Source: an uncultured Rhodanobacter sp. (GTDB lineage Bacteria > Pseudomonadota > Gammaproteobacteria > Xanthomonadales > Rhodanobacteraceae). Taken from it: a stretch of DNA of 7,556 bases. The notes below the pieces were generated by a model. That model did no database searches, was not told where the DNA came from, and saw only the letters and a list, made by a program, of their open reading frames with translations. The stretch covers positions 1-7,556 of the forward strand of contig CALCWL010000327.1 of the NCBI GenBank assembly GCA_937906285.1, in the 5' to 3' direction. The position numbers and the translations under genes are program-made. Positions 1-6,521 of this stretch are shown here, in pieces (positions within the stretch are counted from its first letter, which is position 1; each line of letters starts with the position of its first letter).

Positions 1-1194
1 GCGCAGGGTGACGTAGCTGCCGGCGCGCTTGGAGATCTTCACCTCCTCGCCGCCCTTCATCACCGTGACCATCTGGTGCAGCACGTATTCCGGCCAGCCT
101 TTCGGGATGCCGCAATCGAGCGCCTGCAGGCCGGCCCTCACCCGCGCCAGCGAACCGTGGTGGTCCGAGCCCAGCTCGGTGATGGCACGCTGGTAGCCGC
201 GCTGCCACTTGCTGAGGTGGTAGGCCACGTCGGGCAGGAAGTAAGTGTAGGTGCCGTCGGACTTGCGCATCACGCGGTCCTTGTCGTCACCGAACGCGGT
301 GGTGCGCAGCCACAGCGCGCCGCCTTCCTCGTAGGTGTGACCGTGGGCGATCAGCTCGCGCACGGTTTCCTCGACCTTGCCGTCGCTATACAGCGAGGAC
401 TCCAGGAAATAGGTGTCGAAGCCGACGCCGAATGCCTGCAGGTCCAGGTCCTGCTCGCGGCGCAGGCTGGCCACGGCGAAGCGGCGGATCGCGTCGAGGT
501 CGTCGACGTCGCCGGCCGCGACGACCGTCTCGCCGTCGGCCACCACCGATTCGCGATCGAGGTAGGCGCGCGCCACGTCGGCGATGTAGTCGCCGCGGTA
601 GCCGTTGTCGGGCCAGTTGCTGTCGTCCGGGGTGATTCCGCGCGCGCGCGCCTGCACCGAGATGGCCAGGTTGGCGATCTGCACGCCGGCATCGTTGTAG
701 TAGTACTCGCGCTTGACCTTCCAGCCGCTGGCATCGAGCAGGCGGCTCAGGCAGTCGCCGATCGCCGCGGCGCGGCCGTGGCCCACGTGCAGCGGGCCGG
801 TCGGGTTGGCGGAGACGAACTCCACGCCGACGGTCTTGCCGCCGCCGTTGGCGTTGCGGCCGTAGGCGTCGCCCTCGGCCATGATCCGGCGCACTTCGGC
901 GTGATGGGCGCCGGCGGCCAGGAAGAAGTTGATGAAGCCCGGACCGGCGATCTCGACCTTTTCCACCAGCGTGTTGGCCGGCAGCGCGGCTACGATTTTT
1001 TCGGCCAGGTCGCGCGGCTTGGCGCGCGCAGCCTTGGCCAGCAGCATGGCCGCGTTGCAGGCGAAATCGCCGTGCTCGCGGCTGCGCGCACGTTCGATCA
1101 CGAAGTCGGGAATGGCCAGCTCGGCCGGCAGGGTTGCGTCGTGCTGCAGGGCGTGGATGGCTTGCAACACCAGGTTGCGCAGCTGTGCTTTCAC
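1..1194 (-). CDS. argS: Arginyl-tRNA synthetase, N-terminal 398 residues (3' end cut by window edge)
   Basis: This class I aminoacyl-tRNA synthetase charges tRNA-Arg with arginine in the cytoplasm, using ATP. The 398 visible residues start VKAQLRNLVLQAIHAL and include the N-terminal Arg-tRNA synthetase domain (about 1-110). The ATP-binding HIGH motif appears as HVGH at 136-139, within ANPTGPLHVGHGRAA. The second signature loop, a KMSKS variant reading KISKR at 386-390, lies just before the window edge. Family length is about 560 residues, so roughly 160 residues, including the anticodon-binding helical domain, lie outside. I chose the GTG at 1194-1192 because the family begins M-K-x-Q-L here; no clear Shine-Dalgarno precedes it. 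The frame stays open upstream to a TAA at 1429-1431, but offers no ATG and only one further GTG, at 1245. The gene lies downstream of radC on the same strand, separated by a 422-bp gap, so it probably has its own promoter. Confidence 0.96.
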   Translation of the reverse strand, partial: MKAQLRNLVLQAIHALQHDATLPAELAIPDFVIERARSREHGDFACNAAMLLAKAARAKPRDLAEKIVAALPANTLVEKVEIAGPGFINFFLAAGAHHAEVRRIMAEGDAYGRNANGGGKTVGVEFVSANPTGPLHVGHGRAAAIGDCLSRLLDASGWKVKREYYYNDAGVQIANLAISVQARARGITPDDSNWPDNGYRGDYIADVARAYLDRESVVADGETVVAAGDVDDLDAIRRFAVASLRREQDLDLQAFGVGFDTYFLESSLYSDGKVEETVRELIAHGHTYEEGGALWLRTTAFGDDKDRVMRKSDGTYTYFLPDVAYHLSKWQRGYQRAITELGSDHHGSLARVRAGLQALDCGIPKGWPEYVLHQMVTVMKGGEEVKISKRAGSYVTLR

Positions 1195-1311
1195 GGGTGA
1201 GATCGGTTTCGTGATGGAACCGGCAATCCTAACAGACCAGCGCACGCACGCCGTCGGCGAAGCCGGCGCGGGGCGTGGCGCGGTCTCGTGTTGCGCCGCG
1301 TCGTGGCCTCC

Positions 1312-1332
1312 TGTGGATAACTCTGTGGGGAA
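1312..1332 (-). promoter_or_regulatory. Tandem DnaA-box-like 9-mers
   Basis: The 9-mer at 1312-1320 reads TGTGGATAA on the plus strand. That is TTATCCACA on the minus strand, an exact match to the classical DnaA box TTATNCACA. Four bases on, 1324-1332 reads TGTGGGGAA in the same orientation, with two mismatches to the first box. The pair lies about 120-140 bp upstream of the argS start. DnaA could bind here to regulate transcription or be titrated. Binding is inferred only from the 9-mer match, which can also arise by chance. Confidence 0.4.
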
Positions 1333-1475
1333 ATTTGTCGGCGTGGAAAGGGTCGGGGTGGCCGGCAGAAGGTCTTTGTCTGGTCGGAAGAAATTGGCGC
1401 ATAAAATCAAATGTTTAGATAGGCAACTTTACGCAAGACTGGCGATCGCGGCGGCAACCGATTGTCGTTGCGATT

Positions 1476-1484
1476 TGTGCATAA
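1476..1484 (-). promoter_or_regulatory. DnaA-box-like 9-mer
   Basis: TGTGCATAA on the plus strand is TTATGCACA on the minus strand, a full match to the degenerate DnaA box TTATNCACA. It has the same orientation as the pair at 1312-1332, and the AT-rich stretch at 1388-1432 lies between them. Its function is inferred; a single box is weak evidence alone. Confidence 0.35.
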
Positions 1485-1616
1485 GTTTCGACCACTTGGC
1501 GGCTGCTTCTAGGCGCGCGAACAGGTAGGCGCATCGCTTGCCGCAGCGCAGCAGGGCCCATCGCCGGGCGAAGGTGGAGGGGAGCTGCGCGGTGTCGGCG
1601 ACTCGAACGGCTGCGT

Positions 1617-2288
1617 TCAGAGCAGTCCGCGGGCTGCCATCGATACCGGTTCGCCGCTGCCGATCACCAGGTGGTCGAGCACGCGTACGCCGACCAGTTG
1701 CAGGGCATCGCGCAGTTCGTGGGTGATCGCGCGGTCGGCGGCGCTGGGTTCGGCCACGCCGGAGGGATGGTTGTGGGCGAAGATCACCGCACAGGCGTTG
1801 TGATGCAGGCAGGCGCGCACCACTTCGCGCGGATGCACGCTGGCGCCGTCGACAGTGCCGCGGAACAGCTCCTCGAAAGCCAGCACGCGGTGGCGGTTGT
1901 CCAGGTAGAGGCAGCCGAACACTTCATAGGGCAGGTGGCGCAGGCGGGCGCGCAGGTAGTCGCCGCTGTCGCGCGGGTTGCCCAGGCTGGGCCGTTCCAG
2001 CAACTGCTCGGCCAGGCTGCGCCGGGCCAGTTCCAGGGCCGCGGCGATCCGCGCACGTTTGGCCGGGCCCAGCCCGCCGGCTCGGATCCGCTGCTCGGGC
2101 CGAGCCAGCAAGGCGGCCACCCCGCCGGCGTTGGCGAGCAGCTCGCGACCCAGCGCGATGGCGTCCTTGCCGCGGCTGCCGCTGCCCAGCAGCACCGCCA
2201 GCAGTTCCGCGTCGGACAGCGTGGCGCTGCCGCGGGCCAGCAGCTTTTCGCGGGGTCGTTCGCCTTCGGGCCAGTCGCGGATGCTCAT
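1617..2288 (-). CDS. radC: RadC family JAB/MPN metalloprotein
   Basis: This 223-residue protein is a full-length RadC/UPF0758 member. The N-terminal helical part (about 1-95) carries the RadC start pattern RDWPEGERPREKLLARG and a helix-hairpin-helix-like GGLGPAKRARI (71-81). The C-terminal JAB1/MPN-like domain (about 100-223) holds the metal-binding pattern: a glutamate in EELFRGT (139-145), HNHPSG at 172-177 with candidate ligands H172 and H174, then PSAADRA with D185. Such residues bind zinc in JAMM-type hydrolases. The cellular role of RadC is unsettled: the old DNA-repair assignment in E. coli is not supported, and homologues often sit near mobile or DNA-processing genes. The ATG at 2288 gives the family N-terminus; the Shine-Dalgarno is weak. 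The gene is divergent from coaBC with 97 bp between them, a pairing common in Proteobacteria. No domain is missing. Confidence 0.96.
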   Translation of the reverse strand: MSIRDWPEGERPREKLLARGSATLSDAELLAVLLGSGSRGKDAIALGRELLANAGGVAALLARPEQRIRAGGLGPAKRARIAAALELARRSLAEQLLERPSLGNPRDSGDYLRARLRHLPYEVFGCLYLDNRHRVLAFEELFRGTVDGASVHPREVVRACLHHNACAVIFAHNHPSGVAEPSAADRAITHELRDALQLVGVRVLDHLVIGSGEPVSMAARGLL

Positions 2289-2385
2289 CGACTCAGCTTG
2301 GCGGGCGTGCGCTCCCGCACGCAGCAGTGGCGCGGATTGAATCTTAGTAAGCTAAGCGTCTGCCCGACTGTCAGGCCCGCCTTAC
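2289..2385. promoter_or_regulatory. Divergent radC/coaBC intergenic region
   Basis: These 97 bp must hold the 5' signals of both radC (minus) and coaBC (plus). I see a 7-bp perfect inverted repeat, GCGTGCG (2305-2311) and CGCACGC (2316-2322), with a 4-nt loop. It would fold in the radC leader about 17 nt before its start codon. A second inverted repeat, CTTAG (2343-2347) and CTAAG (2352-2356), lies in the AT-rich middle and could be an operator. Promoter matches are weak: on the minus strand CTGACA (2374-2369) could be a -35 with a poor CTTACT 17 nt on. For coaBC there is TTGAAT at 2337-2342 but no good -10. The promoters are inferred from position. Confidence 0.5.
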
Positions 2386-3591
2386 ATGAGTCTCGCCCAA
2401 CGCCGCATCCTGCTGGGAGTGTCCGGCGGCATCGCCGCCTACAAGAGTTGCGAACTCGTTCGCCGCCTGCGCGAGCAGGGCGCCGAGGTGCGCGTGGTGA
2501 TGACCGCGGGGGCCGAGCATTTCGTCGGCGCGGCCACCTTTCAGGCGCTTTCCGGCCAGAGCGTGCGCAGCAGCCTGTGGGATGCACAGGCCGAGGCGGC
2601 GATGGGCCACATCGAGCTGGCGCGCTGGGCCGAGCGCATCCTGGTGGCTCCGGCCACTGCCGACGTGATCGCCCGGCTGGCCCACGGCCATGCCGATGAC
2701 CTGCTCGGCACACTGTGCCTGGCCAGCGCCGCACCGCTGTACCTGGCGCCGGCGATGAACCAGCAGATGTGGGCGCACCCGGCGGTGCAGGCCAACCTGA
2801 CGCTGCTGCGCCAGCGCGGCGTGCAGGTGCTGGGGCCGGCCGCCGGCGAACAGGCCTGCGGCGACATTGGCTCCGGCCGCATGCTGGAGCCGCACGAATT
2901 GCGCGATGCGCTGGCCGCCTCGTTCGGCAACGGTGCGCTGGCCGGGTTGCAGGTGGTGGTCAGCGCCGGACCGACTTACGAGGACATCGACCCGGTGCGC
3001 TTCATCGGCAACCGCAGCTCCGGCCGGATGGGTTTCGCGGTGGCCGCGGCCGCGGCCGAGGCGGGCGCCACGGTGAGCCTGGTGGCCGGGCCGGTGAGCC
3101 TGGCCACACCCGTCGGGGTGGCGCGGCGCATCGACGTGCGCAGCGCCACGCAGATGCAGGCCGCGGTGCTCGAAGCCAGTCGCGCGGCGGACATCTACAT
3201 CGGCGCGTCGGCGGTGGGCGACTATCGGCCGGCCCGGGTCTCGGCCCTTAAGCTGAAGAAGAATGCCGGCGCCCCGCTCTCGCTGCAGCTGGAAGAGAAT
3301 CCGGACATCCTGGCCAGCCTGGCCGCGCAAAGCGGGCGCCCGTTCCTGGTCGGATTCGCCGCGGAGACGCATGATGTGGCCAGTTATGCGCGCGGCAAGC
3401 TGCGCAGCAAGGGGCTGGACATGATCGCGGCCAACCAGGTGGGCGACGGCCTCGGTTTCGAGGTCGCCGAGAACGCATTGACGCTGTACTGGGCCGACGG
3501 CGAGCTGGCCTTGCCGCGCGCCGCCAAGAGCGAGCTGGCGCGCCAGCTCGTCGCGCAAGTGGCCGAACGCTACCGGGCGGCGCGCCGATGA
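2386..3591 (+). CDS. coaBC: Bifunctional phosphopantothenoylcysteine decarboxylase / phosphopantothenate-cysteine ligase
   Basis: CoaBC carries out two successive cytoplasmic steps of coenzyme A synthesis: joining 4'-phosphopantothenate to cysteine (CoaB), then FMN-dependent decarboxylation to 4'-phosphopantetheine (CoaC). The 401-residue length is normal for the fused enzyme. The N-terminal flavoprotein domain (about 7-180) shows GVSGGIAAYK at 11-20, the catalytic histidine H75 in GHIELARWA, PAMNQQMW at 122-129, and the active-site flap with C158 in ACGDIGSGRM. The C-terminal CoaB domain (about 186-395) shows SAGPTYEDIDPVRFIGNRSSG with N209, the KLKK lysines at 289-292, and DMIAANQVGDGLGFEV. 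The AxVADY motif reads AVGDYRP at 276-282, a small departure from what I remember of the family. The ATG at 2386 is the family start, with only a weak AGG before it. It heads the plus-strand run and its stop overlaps the dut start. Confidence 0.97.
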   Translation: MSLAQRRILLGVSGGIAAYKSCELVRRLREQGAEVRVVMTAGAEHFVGAATFQALSGQSVRSSLWDAQAEAAMGHIELARWAERILVAPATADVIARLAHGHADDLLGTLCLASAAPLYLAPAMNQQMWAHPAVQANLTLLRQRGVQVLGPAAGEQACGDIGSGRMLEPHELRDALAASFGNGALAGLQVVVSAGPTYEDIDPVRFIGNRSSGRMGFAVAAAAAEAGATVSLVAGPVSLATPVGVARRIDVRSATQMQAAVLEASRAADIYIGASAVGDYRPARVSALKLKKNAGAPLSLQLEENPDILASLAAQSGRPFLVGFAAETHDVASYARGKLRSKGLDMIAANQVGDGLGFEVAENALTLYWADGELALPRAAKSELARQLVAQVAERYRAARR

Positions 3592-4046
3592 CGCTCGACG
3601 TCGAACTGAAGATTCTCGATCCGCGCCTGGGCGACAGCATTCCGCTGCCGCAGGCCGCCACCCCCGGCAGTGCCGGCATGGACCTGCGTGCCGCGCTGGA
3701 ACAGCCGCTCACCCTGGCGCCCGGCGCGAGCGCGCTGGTGCCCAGCGGCATCGCCATCCACATCGGCGACCGGGGCTGGTGCGCCTTGATCGTTCCACGC
3801 TCCGGGTTGGGCCACAAGCACGGCCTGGTGATGGGCAACCTGGTCGGCGTGATCGACGCCGACTACCAGGGTCCGCTGATGATTTCATGCTGGAATCGCG
3901 GCGACGCGCCGTACACCATCGCGGTCGGCGACCGCATCGCGCAGTTGCTGCTGGTGCCGGTGGCGCAGGCGCGGCTGCAGATCGTCACTGAATTCACGCC
4001 CAGCGAACGTGGTGCCGGGGGCTTCGGCTCCACCGGTATCCGATAG
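3588..4046 (+). CDS. dut: Deoxyuridine 5'-triphosphate nucleotidohydrolase (dUTPase)
   Basis: This homotrimeric enzyme hydrolyses dUTP to dUMP and pyrophosphate. It keeps uracil out of DNA and supplies the thymidylate synthase substrate. The 152 residues match the usual bacterial length, and all five trimeric dUTPase motifs are visible: SAGMDLRA (28-35, with the metal-site aspartate D32), PRSGLGHKHG (70-79), GNLVGVIDADYQG (83-95, catalytic-type D90), GDRIAQLLLVPV (114-125), and the glycine-rich RGAGGFGSTG (141-150), which closes over the nucleotide. The ATG at 3588 overlaps the coaBC stop in an ATGA arrangement, so translation is probably coupled; no independent strong Shine-Dalgarno is present. 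The coaBC-dut pairing is conserved across Proteobacteria. A strong inverted repeat follows within 20 bp of the stop codon. Confidence 0.98.
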   Translation: MTLDVELKILDPRLGDSIPLPQAATPGSAGMDLRAALEQPLTLAPGASALVPSGIAIHIGDRGWCALIVPRSGLGHKHGLVMGNLVGVIDADYQGPLMISCWNRGDAPYTIAVGDRIAQLLLVPVAQARLQIVTEFTPSERGAGGFGSTGIR

Positions 4047-4063
4047 CATGGGCACCGACACTC

Positions 4064-4087
4064 GGCGCGACCCGGAGCGGTCGCGCC
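4064..4087 (+). terminator. Perfect 9-bp inverted repeat between dut and algC
   Basis: The arms GGCGCGACC (4064-4072) and GGTCGCGCC (4079-4087) are perfectly complementary around a 6-nt loop, CGGAGC. The repeat starts 17 nt after the dut stop codon and ends 30 nt before the algC start. No run of T follows, only TTT at 4098-4100, so it is not a standard intrinsic terminator. It could be a leaky or Rho-assisted terminator, an mRNA-stabilising or processing hairpin that sets the dut/algC ratio, or a DNA operator. The structure is certain; the function is inferred. Confidence 0.5.
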
Positions 4088-4117
4088 ACCGCGCAGTTTC
4101 AGCCGTGGGGGCGGAGC

Positions 4118-6484
4118 ATGGCACCAAAAATCGCGAAGCGGCGGCTGGCCCGGCCTGAGGTCGACTGGTCGGCCATGCTGCCGCTGGCCGGCGGCACCTT
4201 GCTGCTGCTGCTGGGCCTGTTCTGCGCCTGGCAGACCTGGCTGATCGCCGACGAGCATCACGCCGACGAGCGCGTCCACGCGGCGCAGGCGCAGGCGGTC
4301 AAGGCGGTGGGCGACGAAGTCGCGCGCCAGCGCGGGGCGGTACAGAAGGCGCTGGCGCTGGTCGACCCGGCGACGGTGCTGAACGATCCGGCGCAGTCGA
4401 TCGCCACCTTGCGCCTGCGCCTGCCGCAAGCGCAACAGGTGGACATCTACAGCGGTGACCTCAAGGAGGTGTTGCGCGCCAACTACCGCGAGTTCGGCTA
4501 TGCCAAGGCGGCGCAGTTGATGGCCGCACAGACGGCCGAGGGCGCGCCGCCGGTGCAAAGTGTCTACTACGGCAACGGCGATCGCCGCCTGAGCATGGTC
4601 GTTCCGCTGGGCGCGCCGGATCAGGCGCAGGCCTGGGTCTGGGTGGAGTTGCCGTTTGCCGGCGTCCAGCAGGCTTTCGACGCGATCCCGCCGGCCGGCG
4701 GCCGGCTCGACCTGCGCCAGGGCGACGAGCCGGGCAGCGTGCAGTTGTTCTCCAATGGCAGCGCCTCGGCGCAAACCGGCAGCAACAGCCTGCCGGTGCC
4801 TGGCACCGCGTTCCGCGTGGGCGCGGGTTTGCCCGATGCGTTCATCGTGCTGCCGCATTCGTGGTGGTTGAGTGGCCTGTTGAGCCTGCTGGGCTTGGCC
4901 GGCGCCGGGTATCTGCTGTGGCTGCGCGGTCGGCGGTGGGCCTCGTCGCCGGAGCAACCGGCCGAGGCGGAGCCGCTGGTGTCTGAGGTCGAACTGCCCC
5001 GCAAGCGCGCGCGCCCGCCGGTCACCGCCGAGCCGGCGGCGGCGCCGGCCCCCGCCCCCGCTCCTGTGCGTCCGTCCGCGGCCCGGGCGGAAGCCGCGTC
5101 GTTGCAGGTGGACCCGAGCATCTTCCGGGCCTACGACGTACGCGGGGTGGTCGGCAAGACGCTGGACCGCAATGTGGCCCGGCTGCTGGGCCGGGCGATC
5201 GGCGCGGTGATGGCCGAGCGCGGCCTGCGCGAGATCGTGGTCGGTCGCGACGGTCGCGTCTCCGGCCCGGAGTTGGCCGGCGCGCTGGCCGATGGCCTGC
5301 GCGAGGCCGGTGTCGACGTGATCGACCTGGGCGCCGTGCCCACGCCGGTGGTGTATTTCGCGGCGTACCGGTTCAACACCGGCTGCGGCGTGGCGGTCAC
5401 CGGCAGCCACAATCCGCCGGACTACAACGGCTTCAAGATCGTGATCGGCGGCGAGACCCTGGCCGAGAGCGCGATCCAGGACCTGTACCAGCGCATCGCC
5501 AGTGGCACGTTGAGCCAGGACGGCCACGGCGGCCTGCGCCAGGTCGACGTGGCGCCGGATTACATCGAGAAGATCGTCTCCGACGTGCTCGCCGAGCGCC
5601 CGCTGAAGGTGGTGGTCGACTGCGGCAACGGCATTCCCGGCGCGATTGCGCCGCAGGTGCTCGAAGGCGTCGGCTGCGAAGTGGTGCCGCTGTACTGCGA
5701 TGTCGACGGCAGCTTCCCGAACCACCATCCCGATCCGTCCGACCCGGCCAACCTGCAGGACCTGATCCACGCCGTGCGCCAGACCGGAGCGGACCTCGGC
5801 CTCGCCTTCGACGGCGACGGCGATCGCCTGGGCGTGGTTTCCCGCGCTGGCGAGATCATTTTCCCCGATCGCCTGCTGATGCTGTTCGCGCGCGACGTGC
5901 TGTCGCGCCAGCCCGGCGGCACGGTGATCTACGACGTCAAGTGCACCAGCCACCTGAAGGCGCAGATCCTGGATGCCGGCGGCAGTCCGCTGATGTGGCG
6001 CACCGGGCATTCGCTGATCAAGGCCAAGATGCGCGAGACCGGCGCCGAGCTGGCCGGCGAGATGAGCGGGCACTTCTTCTTCAAGGAGCGCTGGTACGGC
6101 TTCGACGACGGCATCTACGCCGCCGCGCGGCTGCTGGAGATCCTCGCCGGCGACCTGCACGGGCGCAGCCCGGAGGAGATCTTCGCCACCCTGCCCAAGA
6201 GCATCTCCACGCCCGAGCTGAAGGTGGACCTGGCCGAAGGCGAGCATTACCGCTTCATGGACCGGCTGCGCGAGCGCGCCAGCTTCGAGGACGCCTCGGT
6301 GATCAGCATCGACGGCCTGCGCGTGGACTGGCCGGACGGCTGGGGCCTGGTGCGCGCCTCCAACACCACGCCGGTGCTGGTGCTGCGCTTCGAGGCCGAC
6401 ACCGAAGCGGCGCTCAAGCGCATCCAGCAGCTCTTCCGCCAGCAGATGCTGGCCGTCGACCCTGCATTGAAACTGCCCTTCTGA
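4118..6484 (+). CDS. algC: Phosphomannomutase/phosphoglucomutase with N-terminal membrane-anchored sensor-like module
   Basis: The C-terminal enzyme (about 331-788) interconverts mannose and glucose 1- and 6-phosphates, feeding GDP-mannose, dTDP-rhamnose, LPS and exopolysaccharide synthesis. It resembles Pseudomonas AlgC closely through to the C-terminus. It opens DPSIFRAYDVRGVVG (332-346) and carries the phosphoserine loop TGSHNPPDYNGFK (428-440, S430), the metal loop DGDGDR (565-570), the sugar-binding GEMSGHFFF (647-655) and the phosphate-binding RASNTTP (746-752). All four mutase domains are complete. Before it are a cytosolic start, TM1 (about 21-44), a soluble region of about 200 residues (45-246), TM2 (about 247-270), and a basic then Ala/Pro-rich linker (about 295-325). 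The 45-246 region is predicted to be periplasmic, with the enzyme in the cytoplasm. Longer AlgC forms of this kind are known in Pseudomonas and relatives. At the ATG at 4118, GGAG is only one base away, so the start is fairly but not fully secure. Confidence 0.94.
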   Translation: MAPKIAKRRLARPEVDWSAMLPLAGGTLLLLLGLFCAWQTWLIADEHHADERVHAAQAQAVKAVGDEVARQRGAVQKALALVDPATVLNDPAQSIATLRLRLPQAQQVDIYSGDLKEVLRANYREFGYAKAAQLMAAQTAEGAPPVQSVYYGNGDRRLSMVVPLGAPDQAQAWVWVELPFAGVQQAFDAIPPAGGRLDLRQGDEPGSVQLFSNGSASAQTGSNSLPVPGTAFRVGAGLPDAFIVLPHSWWLSGLLSLLGLAGAGYLLWLRGRRWASSPEQPAEAEPLVSEVELPRKRARPPVTAEPAAAPAPAPAPVRPSAARAEAASLQVDPSIFRAYDVRGVVGKTLDRNVARLLGRAIGAVMAERGLREIVVGRDGRVSGPELAGALADGLREAGVDVIDLGAVPTPVVYFAAYRFNTGCGVAVTGSHNPPDYNGFKIVIGGETLAESAIQDLYQRIASGTLSQDGHGGLRQVDVAPDYIEKIVSDVLAERPLKVVVDCGNGIPGAIAPQVLEGVGCEVVPLYCDVDGSFPNHHPDPSDPANLQDLIHAVRQTGADLGLAFDGDGDRLGVVSRAGEIIFPDRLLMLFARDVLSRQPGGTVIYDVKCTSHLKAQILDAGGSPLMWRTGHSLIKAKMRETGAELAGEMSGHFFFKERWYGFDDGIYAAARLLEILAGDLHGRSPEEIFATLPKSISTPELKVDLAEGEHYRFMDRLRERASFEDASVISIDGLRVDWPDGWGLVRASNTTPVLVLRFEADTEAALKRIQQLFRQQMLAVDPALKLPF

Positions 6485-6488
6485 AAGC

Positions 6489-6516
6489 AGTGGGCTTCGA
6501 CGTCGCCGAGCCCACT
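6489..6516. terminator. Hairpin between convergent algC and DUF4124 gene
   Basis: AGTGGGCT (6489-6496) and AGCCCACT (6509-6516) form a perfect 8-bp stem with a 12-nt loop. The repeat fills the 37-bp gap between the algC stop (6484) and the stop codon of the convergent gene (6524-6522). This position suits a bidirectional terminator. The T-runs are poor on both sides: TTATT (6522-6526) reading rightward and a short CTTTC reading leftward. Termination is therefore inferred mainly from position. Confidence 0.5.
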
Positions 6517-6521
6517 CCCGC

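Larger units (their letters stand above)
1195..1616. other. Non-coding gap between radC and argS, with AT-rich core
   Basis: This 422-bp stretch is downstream of radC and upstream of argS, both on the minus strand. I see no convincing gene: open frames crossing it are extensions of antisense shadow frames. The core at about 1388-1432 is markedly richer in A and T than the surroundings and probably contains the argS promoter, but I could not pick a good -35/-10 pair. DnaA-box-like 9-mers are annotated separately. On the minus strand an AGGAGG (1312-1307) abuts one of these boxes, but no start codon follows at a usable distance. No U-tract terminator for radC is visible in 1501-1616, which holds only weak GC-rich inverted repeats. 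Confidence 0.6.

Noticed and set aside
76..1200. 374-codon plus-strand open frame at the left end
   Set aside because: It is the antisense of argS, whose HVGH and KISKR motifs are clear. The plus-strand translation is Val/Ala/Gly/Gln-rich with no domain.
1394..1421. Plus-strand promoter-like TTGGCG-16 bp-TAGATA in the AT-rich core, possibly driving a small RNA
   Set aside because: Both hexamers match poorly, no plus-strand gene follows, and no terminator-like hairpin with a T-run lies downstream.
1600..1608. GTTCGAGTC on the minus strand, resembling a tRNA T-loop
   Set aside because: Flanking bases do not form a T-stem, and no anticodon arm, acceptor stem or CCA end is present. The 5' part would lie inside radC.
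1195..1616. Replication origin (oriC) in the argS-radC gap
   Set aside because: There are only two exact DnaA boxes and one degenerate box, with no dnaA, dnaN, rpmH or gidA nearby. In Xanthomonadales the origin is by dnaA. Kept only as a possible DnaA-binding site.
2371..3558. Long (395-codon) minus-strand open frame opposite coaBC
   Set aside because: Same cause: an antisense shadow of coaBC with low-complexity composition and no recognisable motif.
5031..5075. C-rich imperfect repeat in algC as a phase-variation tract
   Set aside because: The runs are only five C long and the units are imperfect. They encode an ordinary Ala/Pro linker, so slippage is not specifically supported.
3863..6247. 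Very long (794-codon) open frame on the minus strand antisense to algC and dut
   Set aside because: It mirrors algC in a frame that high-GC third positions keep open. Its translation is repetitive in His, Gln, Arg and Ala with no domain, while the plus strand encodes a complete, motif-rich enzyme.
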